Source: Pseudomonas japonica
GTDB taxonomy: Bacteria > Pseudomonadota > Gammaproteobacteria > Pseudomonadales > Pseudomonadaceae
Length of the DNA stretch: 64,000 nt
Assembly (NCBI RefSeq): GCF_900188455.1
Contig: NZ_FZOL01000009.1
Coordinates: 176,514 to 240,513, forward strand
Direction of reading: 5' to 3'
A program made the position numbers and the translations under genes. The notes under the pieces were generated by a model. The model had not been told where the DNA came from, made no database searches, and saw only the letters and a program-made list of their open reading frames with translations. How positions within the stretch are numbered: the stretch's first letter is position 1; every line of letters starts with the position of its first letter. Below, piece by piece: positions 52,748 through 60,897 of the stretch.

Positions 52748-54844
52748 GTGAATATAAGAACATTCAACACGCCATTGTGGAAACGTGCAGCCTTATCGTT
52801 TTGCACTGCGGCCAGCATCTTTCTATGGGTACCTCTTTATGTTGTTTATTTATCTATAGACGACATCAATTTCAATATTCACGAATTTTTCGTCAGTGCA
52901 TTGCTCATCACCGCCGCCGCGAGCCTGCTTTTCTTCGTCTGCGCCTCCCTTCTGGCCCTCCTGCGACTGGGCAGGGTCGGCTCGTTCGCCCTGTACTTCA
53001 TGCTGTTCTGGAGCAGCCTGGCCGGTTTCATGCTGCCGCTGGTACGCCAGGGCGGCATGGTTTCTCCTGAGGACCTCGCCACTGATTCGCTGAATCTAGC
53101 CTTGGTCGCCGGTGCCTCTTTCCTGCTTGCGCTACTGACCTTCACTCGACTGAAGGGCGCCTTGCAGGTGTTCCTCCTGATCCTCACCGCCTCCACCCTA
53201 GGCGGTGCCTTGCCATCACTGACCGCCTCGGATGCATCACCGGAGCGCTTTACCGGCCTGTCCAGCACAGACAACCTGCTTGTGCTGAGCTTCGACGGCC
53301 TGGCTGGCAACGCTGCCAGGCAGGTGCTGGAAGAAGATCCCGAACTGAAACAGCAGTTGAGGGATTTCATATTCTTCGACAATGCCATTTCCACGGCACC
53401 GGCTACGTGGGCCTCGATACGCTCCGAACTGTACGGAAACCTCAACTTCCGCGAATTCAAGAATTCCTCCGGCAAGCCGCGGCCCTTTCCGCCTGGCCAC
53501 AAGAACTACCTCCAGCGGGAGCAGGCGAACGGCGCCGACGTCGTGACCTACGGGGCCTACAGTGCCTTCAACGACCGCAAGGAAGACCGGATCAGGCCGT
53601 TGACTCTGGGTAGGAACTCCTTCGCCGAGCGCGCGGTGACCTCATTCGACCTGTATCCCTACATTGCCGCGCGGATCGGTACGGCACTTGCCGCCCGATT
53701 CGTTGATGAAAGCGTGAAGACGATGCTTCCCGCACACGCCCTCACGCCCACCAGTCGCCGTGCCCTGGAGCATCAGGGTGCGAAGTGGGATGCCCTGAAC
53801 ACACTGCAAAGCAACGACCTGATGACCTTCATCGACGGCATGCACGTGGCGGGCGAGCGACGCAGCGTTCGCTATCTGCATCTGCTTCACACCCACTTCC
53901 CTGTCGATCTGGACGAGAACTGCAGCTATCGCAGCGCCGATGCACAATGGTTCAACGACAACCAGAACTACCGGGGCGTGCTGAATGAGACCCATTGCGC
54001 CCTGCGCCAGACGGCCCGCCTGATCGAAAAACTCAAAGCCCTCGGGGTCTATGACAAGACCCTGTTCGTGGTCAAGAGTGACCACGGCGTCCCCGTGTCA
54101 TATATGAACGACACACCGGACGACTACAAGATCAACAACCACCCGATGTGGGGCTATAACCGCTATCGGCCGCTGCTGATGATCAAGGCACAGGCCCACA
54201 AGGCCGATACGCTGACGTACAACAGCACACTTGCCAGCCTCAGCGACCTGCCGCGGACCCTGTGCCTGCAGGTGGCCGGCAAGCAGTCCTGCAAAGACTT
54301 CGATGGCATGGACATCCTCAATAGTCGCATCGAGAGCGTTTTCATCGACGTAGTCGTGGATGAACACTCCGGTTTTACCACCACTACGCATACCACCGTC
54401 GAAGTACCGCGCATTGCAGACTTCCCGACAGCCCTGCGCAGTACGGGCGAAGTCCGCCTGACCAACGAAATGGACGTATTCAACCAGCGCAAGATCGATC
54501 TGACCGAACTCAAGGGAGCCCTGGAAGCGTACTACAAGGTCAATGGCAAGTACCCGCTCAGCCAGGGCTTCGACGGCTTGCACAGCACCTTCGGCAAGGA
54601 CACCGCCGACTATGTCGCCGGCCTGGTACCCGACTTCATTCCCCGCCTTCCGCTGGATCCTGCGCAGAGCACCGAGCCCATGCCGCAGTACATCTATCTG
54701 TCCAACGGCAATGATTACAAACTCATCGCCCACGGACACACCCGCTCCTGCACCTATGCCAAGCGCCTGAGCCCGGAACTGGTCGATCCAGCGCGCGACT
54801 GCTGGGGCTTCGGCTACTGGAGCGAAGGCGCGCGCACCTGGTGA
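52748..54844 (+). CDS. Membrane alkaline-phosphatase-superfamily (sulfatase-like) protein with pseudopilin-like tail
   Basis: A 698-residue protein starting at GTG. Residues 12-155 hold about four membrane helices. The sulfatase/phosphotransferase domain follows: metal Asp D183 (VLSFDGL), probable nucleophile T220 (TAPATWAS), H381/H383 (LLHTHFP) and D445-H446 (SDHGVP). This matches LtaS/PEtN-transferase-type enzymes that move phospho-groups outside the inner membrane. Residues about 580-665 look like the C-terminal domain of a type II pseudopilin (ALEAYYKVNGKYPLSQGFDG), which is unusual. It is the first gene of the cluster, 68 bases before the kinase gene. Confidence 0.75.
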   Translation: MNIRTFNTPLWKRAALSFCTAASIFLWVPLYVVYLSIDDINFNIHEFFVSALLITAAASLLFFVCASLLALLRLGRVGSFALYFMLFWSSLAGFMLPLVRQGGMVSPEDLATDSLNLALVAGASFLLALLTFTRLKGALQVFLLILTASTLGGALPSLTASDASPERFTGLSSTDNLLVLSFDGLAGNAARQVLEEDPELKQQLRDFIFFDNAISTAPATWASIRSELYGNLNFREFKNSSGKPRPFPPGHKNYLQREQANGADVVTYGAYSAFNDRKEDRIRPLTLGRNSFAERAVTSFDLYPYIAARIGTALAARFVDESVKTMLPAHALTPTSRRALEHQGAKWDALNTLQSNDLMTFIDGMHVAGERRSVRYLHLLHTHFPVDLDENCSYRSADAQWFNDNQNYRGVLNETHCALRQTARLIEKLKALGVYDKTLFVVKSDHGVPVSYMNDTPDDYKINNHPMWGYNRYRPLLMIKAQAHKADTLTYNSTLASLSDLPRTLCLQVAGKQSCKDFDGMDILNSRIESVFIDVVVDEHSGFTTTTHTTVEVPRIADFPTALRSTGEVRLTNEMDVFNQRKIDLTELKGALEAYYKVNGKYPLSQGFDGLHSTFGKDTADYVAGLVPDFIPRLPLDPAQSTEPMPQYIYLSNGNDYKLIAHGHTRSCTYAKRLSPELVDPARDCWGFGYWSEGARTW

Positions 54845-54912
54845 GATCTGAACATGGAGCACGACCGTGCTTGACGGCCAAGTGCGCCCCTGGAACAAAC
54901 GAGCACACGAAG

Positions 54913-57900
54913 ATGCAGTCATCGGTAATTTTTCTGGGCGCGGGCAGGCCTTTCCAGGGCGACGAACACGCCGCGCTGCGCAGCGCTTCCGGGCATACGC
55001 GGGTCATCGACTGGCTGATCCATGCCACGGACTCCCTGATGTCGACTACCCACTTCGTGGGCGGCTACAGGATCGAATCGATTCGTCAGCGCCACCCGGA
55101 GCTGCGTTACTGGGTGAACGAGAACTGGCAGGCGACCCAGTCGGCCTATTCGCTCCTGCAGGTCGACCTCAGCCAGCAGAACAACTGCCTGGTGTCCTAT
55201 TCCGATGTGCTGTTTCGCCGTAGCCTGGCCACCGCACTGACTGCCAGCCAGGCCGATGTCTGCGTCGCGGTGGACAGCCACTGGCGCACCCGTTTCGCCG
55301 GGCGCACTGGAGCTGATCTGCAGCGGTGTGAAAAAGTATCGTTGCACATGCAGAGCATCACCAGGCTCGGTGCGGACATCCCTCTGACGCTCGCAGCAGC
55401 GGAGTTCGTTGGCTGCGTCCATTTCGGCCCCAGGGCCGTCAGCTTCCTGGTGGAGAACCAGACGAGCCTGCAGCAGCACTTCCAACAGGGCAATCTGTCC
55501 GACCTGGTTGAAATGCTGCGCTGCAATGGCATGCAGGTGGAGGCTATCGATGTCCAGGGCGACTGGGCGGAGCTGAACGAGCCGCGCGACCTGGCTCACT
55601 TCGTTCTCGGCACCAAGGCCCAGACACTGCGCCGGCTGCGACGCATGGTCAGGTGCAGTCGGATCGAAGACCAGGTCAGTTTCACCGTGGCCGAATGGCA
55701 AGACGATGCATCGAAGGTCATGAGGGACATTCAGCAGCACTTCACTGGCCAGAAGCTGGTCATTCGCAGCAGTGCTCTGTCGGAGGACGGCTTCAGCCAC
55801 TCCAATGCCGGTGCCTACACCAGCCTGCTGAATGTCGACGGCCGTGAATTGCCGGTGCTGGAGTCCGCCATCCAGCACGTCATCGCCTCCTATCCGGACG
55901 CCAACCCGCAGAACCAGGTGCTGGTCCAGCCGATGCTGGAAAACGTCATTGCCAGCGGTGTTGCCTTCACCCGCAGCCTCAGCAGCGGAGCGCCCTACTA
56001 CCAGATCAACTATGACGATGTCAGTGGCAGCACCGAATCCATCACCAGCGGCACCAGCGACGCCCACAAGACATTGGTGATGCAGCGCAACGCCGACGAA
56101 GCGAGCGCAAACATCCCGGACAATCTGCGGACATTGCTGCCGGCCCTGCGGGAGATCGAATCGCTGCTCGGTTACGACTCGCTGGATGTCGAGTTCGCCA
56201 TCACGGCGGACGCCGGGCTGCATATTCTGCAAGTGCGCCCCATTGCGGTGGACCACTCCAAGTGGGAAGGCGGCGATGCCGACATCTTCACTCAGTTGAA
56301 CAACGCCCGGGAACGTTTCGAAGACCTGCAGGCGCCTGCGCCGTTCATCGCCGGCCGCCGTACGCTGTTCGGCATCATGCCGGACTGGAACCCCGCCGAG
56401 ATCATCGGCACCAAGCCGCAGCCCCTGGCCGTCAGCCTTTATCGGCACCTGATCATGGACGAAACCTGGTCGACCCAACGCGCCGAGTATGGTTACCGGG
56501 ACGTACGCCCCTCGCCGCTGCTGGTCAGCTTCGCAGGGCATCCGTATGTGGATATTCGCGCCAGCTTCAACTCGTTCATTCCGAAGAGTCTCGACGAGCC
56601 GCTGGCCGCACGCCTGACGGACTTCTACCTTGATTGGCTGGAACGTCACCCTTATCTGCACGACAAAGTCGAGTTCGAGGTGGTTCCGACCTGCTTCGCA
56701 CTGGACTTCGACCGCTGGCGCCAGCGTCTCGCCGAGGAAGGCGGGTTTTGCGCGGCCGAAATCGATCAACTGCGCGACGGCCTGCGCCAGATAAGTATCA
56801 ACGCGATACAACGCAACAGCAGCGATCTGGCACAGATCGACAAGCTGGAGCAACGCTTCGCGCAGCTGCGCAAGCACCCCATGCCCCCGCTGGAAAAAGT
56901 TCGCGCCCTGCTGCTCGACTGCCGCAACTTCGGTACCCTGCCATTCGCGCACCTGGCGCGAAGTGCCTTCGTTGCCGTGACCCTGCTGCGCTCGGCGGTC
57001 AACTGCGGTGTATTGAGCGAAGCGGAAATGGAAGACTTCCTCAACTCCATCCGCACGGTCAGCCACATGCTGACCCACGATGCACAAAGCTGTGCCCGGG
57101 GAGAACTGAGCTGGGAGGCATTCGTCGACAAGTACGGACATCTGCGTCCGGGCACGTACGACATCAACTCCCCGAGCTATCGCGCCGATCCCGAGCGCTA
57201 CCTCAAGCCAATCGTCGACAACACGACCACTGCGCCAACGGTTTCTTCCGGACGGCTCTGGCAACTGGCCCGACCACGCTTCGTCGCGGCCCTGGCCAAG
57301 CAAGGCATGGAGTACGAGGCGGACACGCTGGAGTTGTTCCTGAAACAGGCCATCGAAGGGCGTGAATACGCCAAGTTCGCCTTCACTCGCAATCTGTCGC
57401 TTGCCCTCGATGAGCTGGTCAACTGGGCGGAGCCGCTGGGCATCCCGCGCGAAAAACTCGCGTATCTGGATATCGAAACCCTGCTGGCCCTGCGCGACAG
57501 CCATCTCGACGCCGAGTCACTCAGCGAACACCTGAGGGATATCGGTCGCCGAAACCGCGACGTGCACCGCCAGCAGCAGACCATTGAGCTACCGCCCCTG
57601 CTCTGCTCGAGCGAAGACCTGAACGTATTCCTCTATCCCGCGACCCAACCCAATTTCGTCGGTACAGGCCGACTTCGTGCGGTCTGTATCGATCTCGACG
57701 AAGGCGACAGCGAGCAGGATCTGACCGGCAAGATTGCCCTGATCCCGCAGGCCGATCCTGGCTACGACTGGTTGTTCGGTCGACAGATCGCCGGTCTGAT
57801 CACGATGTATGGTGGAGCGAACTCGCATATGGCGATCCGTGCTGCCGAGTTTGGCCTGCCGGCAGCACTTGGCGTGGGTGAAACCCGCTACCGCACGCTG

Positions 57901-57960
57901 ACCAGCGCCAAGGTACTGGAACTGGACGCCGGGAATCGCATCATCCGGGTGATCCAATGA
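54913..57960 (+). CDS. PEP-synthase-like kinase with N-terminal nucleotidyltransferase domain (L-glutamine kinase candidate)
   Basis: A 1015-residue protein. Residues 1-250 form a degenerate LicC-like nucleotidyltransferase domain (VIFLGAGR, SYSDVLF, DWAELNEPRDLAHF) resembling the separate enzyme at 58598. Residues 262-490 are a PEP-synthase-type ATP-grasp domain with R285 in VIRSSALSEDGFSHSNAG and HILQVRPI. A helical middle follows, and the C-terminal swivelling domain holds the phosphohistidine H972 in YGGANSHMAIRAAEFGLPA. This ATP-grasp plus swivel layout, next to a C26 hydrolase and a nucleotidyltransferase, matches Campylobacter Cj1418, which makes L-glutamine phosphate. The next gene's ATG overlaps its stop. 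Confidence 0.75.
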   Translation: MQSSVIFLGAGRPFQGDEHAALRSASGHTRVIDWLIHATDSLMSTTHFVGGYRIESIRQRHPELRYWVNENWQATQSAYSLLQVDLSQQNNCLVSYSDVLFRRSLATALTASQADVCVAVDSHWRTRFAGRTGADLQRCEKVSLHMQSITRLGADIPLTLAAAEFVGCVHFGPRAVSFLVENQTSLQQHFQQGNLSDLVEMLRCNGMQVEAIDVQGDWAELNEPRDLAHFVLGTKAQTLRRLRRMVRCSRIEDQVSFTVAEWQDDASKVMRDIQQHFTGQKLVIRSSALSEDGFSHSNAGAYTSLLNVDGRELPVLESAIQHVIASYPDANPQNQVLVQPMLENVIASGVAFTRSLSSGAPYYQINYDDVSGSTESITSGTSDAHKTLVMQRNADEASANIPDNLRTLLPALREIESLLGYDSLDVEFAITADAGLHILQVRPIAVDHSKWEGGDADIFTQLNNARERFEDLQAPAPFIAGRRTLFGIMPDWNPAEIIGTKPQPLAVSLYRHLIMDETWSTQRAEYGYRDVRPSPLLVSFAGHPYVDIRASFNSFIPKSLDEPLAARLTDFYLDWLERHPYLHDKVEFEVVPTCFALDFDRWRQRLAEEGGFCAAEIDQLRDGLRQISINAIQRNSSDLAQIDKLEQRFAQLRKHPMPPLEKVRALLLDCRNFGTLPFAHLARSAFVAVTLLRSAVNCGVLSEAEMEDFLNSIRTVSHMLTHDAQSCARGELSWEAFVDKYGHLRPGTYDINSPSYRADPERYLKPIVDNTTTAPTVSSGRLWQLARPRFVAALAKQGMEYEADTLELFLKQAIEGREYAKFAFTRNLSLALDELVNWAEPLGIPREKLAYLDIETLLALRDSHLDAESLSEHLRDIGRRNRDVHRQQQTIELPPLLCSSEDLNVFLYPATQPNFVGTGRLRAVCIDLDEGDSEQDLTGKIALIPQADPGYDWLFGRQIAGLITMYGGANSHMAIRAAEFGLPAALGVGETRYRTLTSAKVLELDAGNRIIRVIQ

Positions 57961-58607
57961 TGCGCATCGCAATCACTCAGCGGGTGGAGCGGATCGCCAG
58001 CCACGGCGAGTCCCGCGACTGTCTCGATCAGCGCTGGGCTGCATTGCTGGAAAACCTGGGCATCGACCTGCTCCCGGTGCCCAATGGACTGGTACACCCA
58101 GACGCCTGGCTGGAGCGTCAGGACATCTCCGGCCTGATACTCAGCGGCGGCAACGACCTCAGCCATCAGCCAGGTGCGCAGAACGCCTCCCGGGAGCGCG
58201 ACCGCACCGAAATGGCCCTGCTGTCCCTGGCGCGCGCCCGCACGCTACCGGTGCTTGGCGTGTGTCGTGGCATGCAGATGCTCAACCACTTCCTCGGTGG
58301 GCGCCTGGTTCCCGTGAGCGGGCACGCCGGTTGCTTGCACCCGGTGTCAGCCCTTGCCAGGGATCCACGGTTCGATCGCTACAGCGAGGTCAACAGCTTT
58401 CACAACTGGGGGATCGGCCTGGAGGAGCTGGCGTCGGACCTGACCCCGATGGTCCAGGCCGATGATCGCTCCATCGAAGCCGCGATTCATCAGACACTGC
58501 CCTGGATCGGCATCATGTGGCACCCCGAGCGCCCCTCCGACAACGCCGAGCGGGACGCCCGTCTCATTCTTCATCTCTTTTCAGCCAAGGACCAACCATG
58601 CGCGTAA
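57957..58607 (+). CDS. Class I amidotransferase-like hydrolase, peptidase C26 type (gamma-glutamyl-CDP-amidate hydrolase candidate)
   Basis: A 216-residue glutamine-amidotransferase-fold hydrolase. The nucleophile is C103 in GVCRGMQMLNHFLGG and the other triad members are H189 and E191 (MWHPERP). It resembles gamma-glutamyl hydrolases such as PuuD and Campylobacter Cj1417, which releases cytidine diphosphoramidate and glutamate from CDP-glutamine. The start overlaps the kinase stop (ATGA) and its end overlaps the next gene by 10 bases, so the three genes are translationally coupled. Confidence 0.82.
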   Translation: MMRIAITQRVERIASHGESRDCLDQRWAALLENLGIDLLPVPNGLVHPDAWLERQDISGLILSGGNDLSHQPGAQNASRERDRTEMALLSLARARTLPVLGVCRGMQMLNHFLGGRLVPVSGHAGCLHPVSALARDPRFDRYSEVNSFHNWGIGLEELASDLTPMVQADDRSIEAAIHQTLPWIGIMWHPERPSDNAERDARLILHLFSAKDQPCA

Positions 58608-59377
58608 TCATCCTGGCGGCCGGACAAGGCACACGTCTGCGCCCTTACACCGATGACCGTCCCAAATGCCTGGTGGAACTGCAGGGACGCGCCCTGCTCC
58701 ACCGCCAACTGGACGTGCTGCGCGCACACGGACTGACCGACGTCACACTGATCGGCGGCTACCGCGCCGACTGTCTGCGCGACCAGGGTCCGGAAGTGCT
58801 GGTCAACCCACGCTTCGCCGAGACCAACATGGTTTCCACCCTGTTCTGCGCGGAACAGCGAATGGTGGACGGCGAAGACCTGCTGATCGCCTATGGCGAC
58901 ATCATCTACCAGCCCTCCGTCCTGCAAAGCCTGCTCGCCACCGACGCGCCACTGGCCATCTCGATCGACCGCCAATGGCGGCGATTCTGGGAAATCCGCA
59001 TGGACAACCCCCTGAGCGATGCCGAAACGCTGAAGCTGGACAGCCATGACTGCATTCTTGAACTGGGCAAGAAACCCAAGGACTACAGCGAAGTCCAGGG
59101 CCAGTACATGGGGCTGATCAAGGTTCGTGGCGATCACATCGCGGCGTTCCGTGACGCCTGGCATCGCATGGACCGCAGCGTGCTGCGCGACGGCAAGGAC
59201 TTCGACAACATGTACATGACCACCTTCCTGCAAAGCCTGATCGATGACGGCTGGACCGCGCGTGCAGCCTTCACCGACAACGGCTGGCTGGAGGTGGATA
59301 CGGTCGAGGACCTGGACCAGTACCACGATATGCTGCGTACAGGACAGCTGGACACCTTCATCCGGCTCGAGGCCTGA
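58598..59377 (+). CDS. LicC-like cytidylyltransferase (CTP:phosphoglutamine cytidylyltransferase candidate)
   Basis: A 259-residue nucleotidyltransferase: VIILAAGQGTRLRPYT is the NTP loop, K23 lies in RPKCLVELQG, and the metal aspartate is D101 in YGDIIYQ, followed by ISIDRQW (D124). It matches phosphocholine-cytidylyltransferase-family (LicC) enzymes and Campylobacter Cj1416, which joins CMP to L-glutamine phosphate. LicA, LicB and LicD choline genes are absent, so choline is less likely. AAGGA lies six bases before the ATG at 58598. Confidence 0.85.
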   Translation: MRVIILAAGQGTRLRPYTDDRPKCLVELQGRALLHRQLDVLRAHGLTDVTLIGGYRADCLRDQGPEVLVNPRFAETNMVSTLFCAEQRMVDGEDLLIAYGDIIYQPSVLQSLLATDAPLAISIDRQWRRFWEIRMDNPLSDAETLKLDSHDCILELGKKPKDYSEVQGQYMGLIKVRGDHIAAFRDAWHRMDRSVLRDGKDFDNMYMTTFLQSLIDDGWTARAAFTDNGWLEVDTVEDLDQYHDMLRTGQLDTFIRLEA

Positions 59378-59379
59378 GC

Positions 59380-60528
59380 ATGTTCGCCGCACTTCGTCGA
59401 TTGCAGCGAGAATGGCAAGGCCTGCAGGCCTTCAAGCGCGTGCCTCGCACAGAGCGCAAGATCGTGCTGTATTCCGAGGGCAAGGGTTACTGGTCGTATT
59501 TCGAGCCGGTGTTCAGCGCACTGCGGCGCGACCACGACCTGCCGGTGCTCTATGTAACGTCGGCGGCGGACGATCCGCTGCTGCTCGACCCACCCGCGGG
59601 AATGCGCACCTTCTACATTGGCGAAGGCAGCATGCGCACGCTGTTCTTCTCCACCCTGGATGTCGATGTCCTGCTGATGACCATGCCGGATCTGCAGAGC
59701 TTCCATATCAAGCGCTCGCCGTTTTCCGTGCATTACGCCTATCTGCACCATTCCATCGTCAGCACGCACATGATCTACCGAGCCGCGGCCTTCGATCATT
59801 TCGATTCGATCCTCTGCGTGGGGCCTCACCATGTCGCCGAGACCCGGGCCCGCGAGCAGGCCCTGGGCCTGCCAGCCAAGCAACTGGTGGAGCACGGCTA
59901 TGGCCGGCTCGACACCATCATCGCGCGTGGCAATCACCGCCCCCAGACGAGCGCCGATGCACCCCCGCAGGTGCTGGTCGCTCCCACCTGGGGCGTGAAT
60001 GGTCTGATCGAACAGCACGGGATCGATGCCATCAGCCCGTTGATCGATGCCGGCTTGCGCGTGATTCTTCGACCGCATCCACGGACGCGCAAGTTCTGCG
60101 CCCCGGTACTCGACGAAATCGCCCGCCACTATCGCGACGAGCCGCGCTTCCGCCTCGATGAAGACAGCGATGGCACCGCGTCGTTGCAGAGCTCGGACCT
60201 GATGCTCAGCGATTGGTCCGGAGCCGCACTGGAATTCGCCTTCGGCCTGGAGCGGCCGGTCATCTTCGCCGACGTGCCGCGCAAGATTCTCAATCCTGAT
60301 TACAGTCAGCTCGGTATCGAGCCGATAGAAGTTCAGGTACGCGAACAACTGGGCGTCGTCGTGCCAACCAGTCGCCTGGACGAGTTGGGCAGCATCGCCC
60401 GGACGATGGCCGGGGACGCGGAAAAGTGGCAGGCGGCACTGCGCAAGGCTCGCCAGCGCTGGATTTTCAATACAGGCAGGAGCGGCGGCAGCGCCGCGGC
60501 CTACCTGGCAACACTAATAACTCGATAA
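59380..60528 (+). CDS. CDP-glycerol glycerophosphotransferase-family (TagB/TagF-like) enzyme
   Basis: A 382-residue GT-B-like phosphotransferase. LRPHPRTRKFC and LQSSDLMLSDWSGAALEFAF, followed by ERPVIFAD, are the family C-terminal motifs. These enzymes move alcohol-phosphate groups from CDP-activated donors to a growing polymer or glycolipid. No TagD-like glycerol-phosphate cytidylyltransferase is in the window, so the CDP-amidate made by the upstream genes is a possible donor (inference). It begins two bases after the cytidylyltransferase stop. Confidence 0.85.
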   Translation: MFAALRRLQREWQGLQAFKRVPRTERKIVLYSEGKGYWSYFEPVFSALRRDHDLPVLYVTSAADDPLLLDPPAGMRTFYIGEGSMRTLFFSTLDVDVLLMTMPDLQSFHIKRSPFSVHYAYLHHSIVSTHMIYRAAAFDHFDSILCVGPHHVAETRAREQALGLPAKQLVEHGYGRLDTIIARGNHRPQTSADAPPQVLVAPTWGVNGLIEQHGIDAISPLIDAGLRVILRPHPRTRKFCAPVLDEIARHYRDEPRFRLDEDSDGTASLQSSDLMLSDWSGAALEFAFGLERPVIFADVPRKILNPDYSQLGIEPIEVQVREQLGVVVPTSRLDELGSIARTMAGDAEKWQAALRKARQRWIFNTGRSGGSAAAYLATLITR

Positions 60529-60540
60529 GGAGCGTTCCCC

Positions 60541-60768
60541 ATGCAAAAAAGCAAATTTTCCCTGGTAGCACTGCTGTGCCTGATCGTTCTGCCGATCAAT
60601 GCCTTCGCCTATCTGGATCCGGGCACCGGCAGCGCAATGCTGCAGGGTATTCTCGGCGCGCTGGCGGCCGTGGCCATGGTGCTCAAACTCTACTGGCACC
60701 GTCTGCTGCGCATGTTGGGTCTGCGCAAGAACGTCGCGAAGAAGGAAGAGCATTCCGACAAGAAGTGA
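60541..60768 (+). CDS. Small membrane protein with YLDPGTGS motif
   Basis: A 75-residue protein: a signal-like or first membrane helix (residues 6-23), FAYLDPGTGSAMLQGILGAL, a second helix, and a basic tail (RMLGLRKNVAKKEEHSDKK). The YLDPGTGS segment recurs in small membrane proteins of polysaccharide loci, as I remember it; function is unknown. It follows the TagB-like gene by 12 bases with AAGGAG at its start. Confidence 0.8.
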   Translation: MQKSKFSLVALLCLIVLPINAFAYLDPGTGSAMLQGILGALAAVAMVLKLYWHRLLRMLGLRKNVAKKEEHSDKK

Positions 60769-60897
60769 GTCGGTCTGCGACATGCAGCCCGGTTGCATCT
60801 CGATGGCACCGCGGGCGGTTTCGTCAGGGCATGGATGCCTGGTGTTCTTCCCATCCTCTCACTCAGCTTCTCGCTGAGCCCACTCAGAAAACCCCCT

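Noticed and set aside
54919..57504. An 861-codon minus-strand frame opposite the PEP-synthase-like gene
   Set aside because: The plus strand holds the ATP-grasp and phosphohistidine motifs; the minus-strand text is shadow composition.
54913..57960. PEP synthase (PpsA) or a phosphonate-pathway PEP mutase
   Set aside because: The N-terminal domain and long middle differ from PpsA, no PEP mutase motif is present, and the neighbours are a C26 hydrolase and a cytidylyltransferase.
58598..59377. CTP:phosphocholine cytidylyltransferase for choline decoration
   Set aside because: The fold fits, but LicA, LicB and LicD are absent and the adjacent kinase/hydrolase pair points to glutamine phosphate instead. 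Not excluded by sequence alone.
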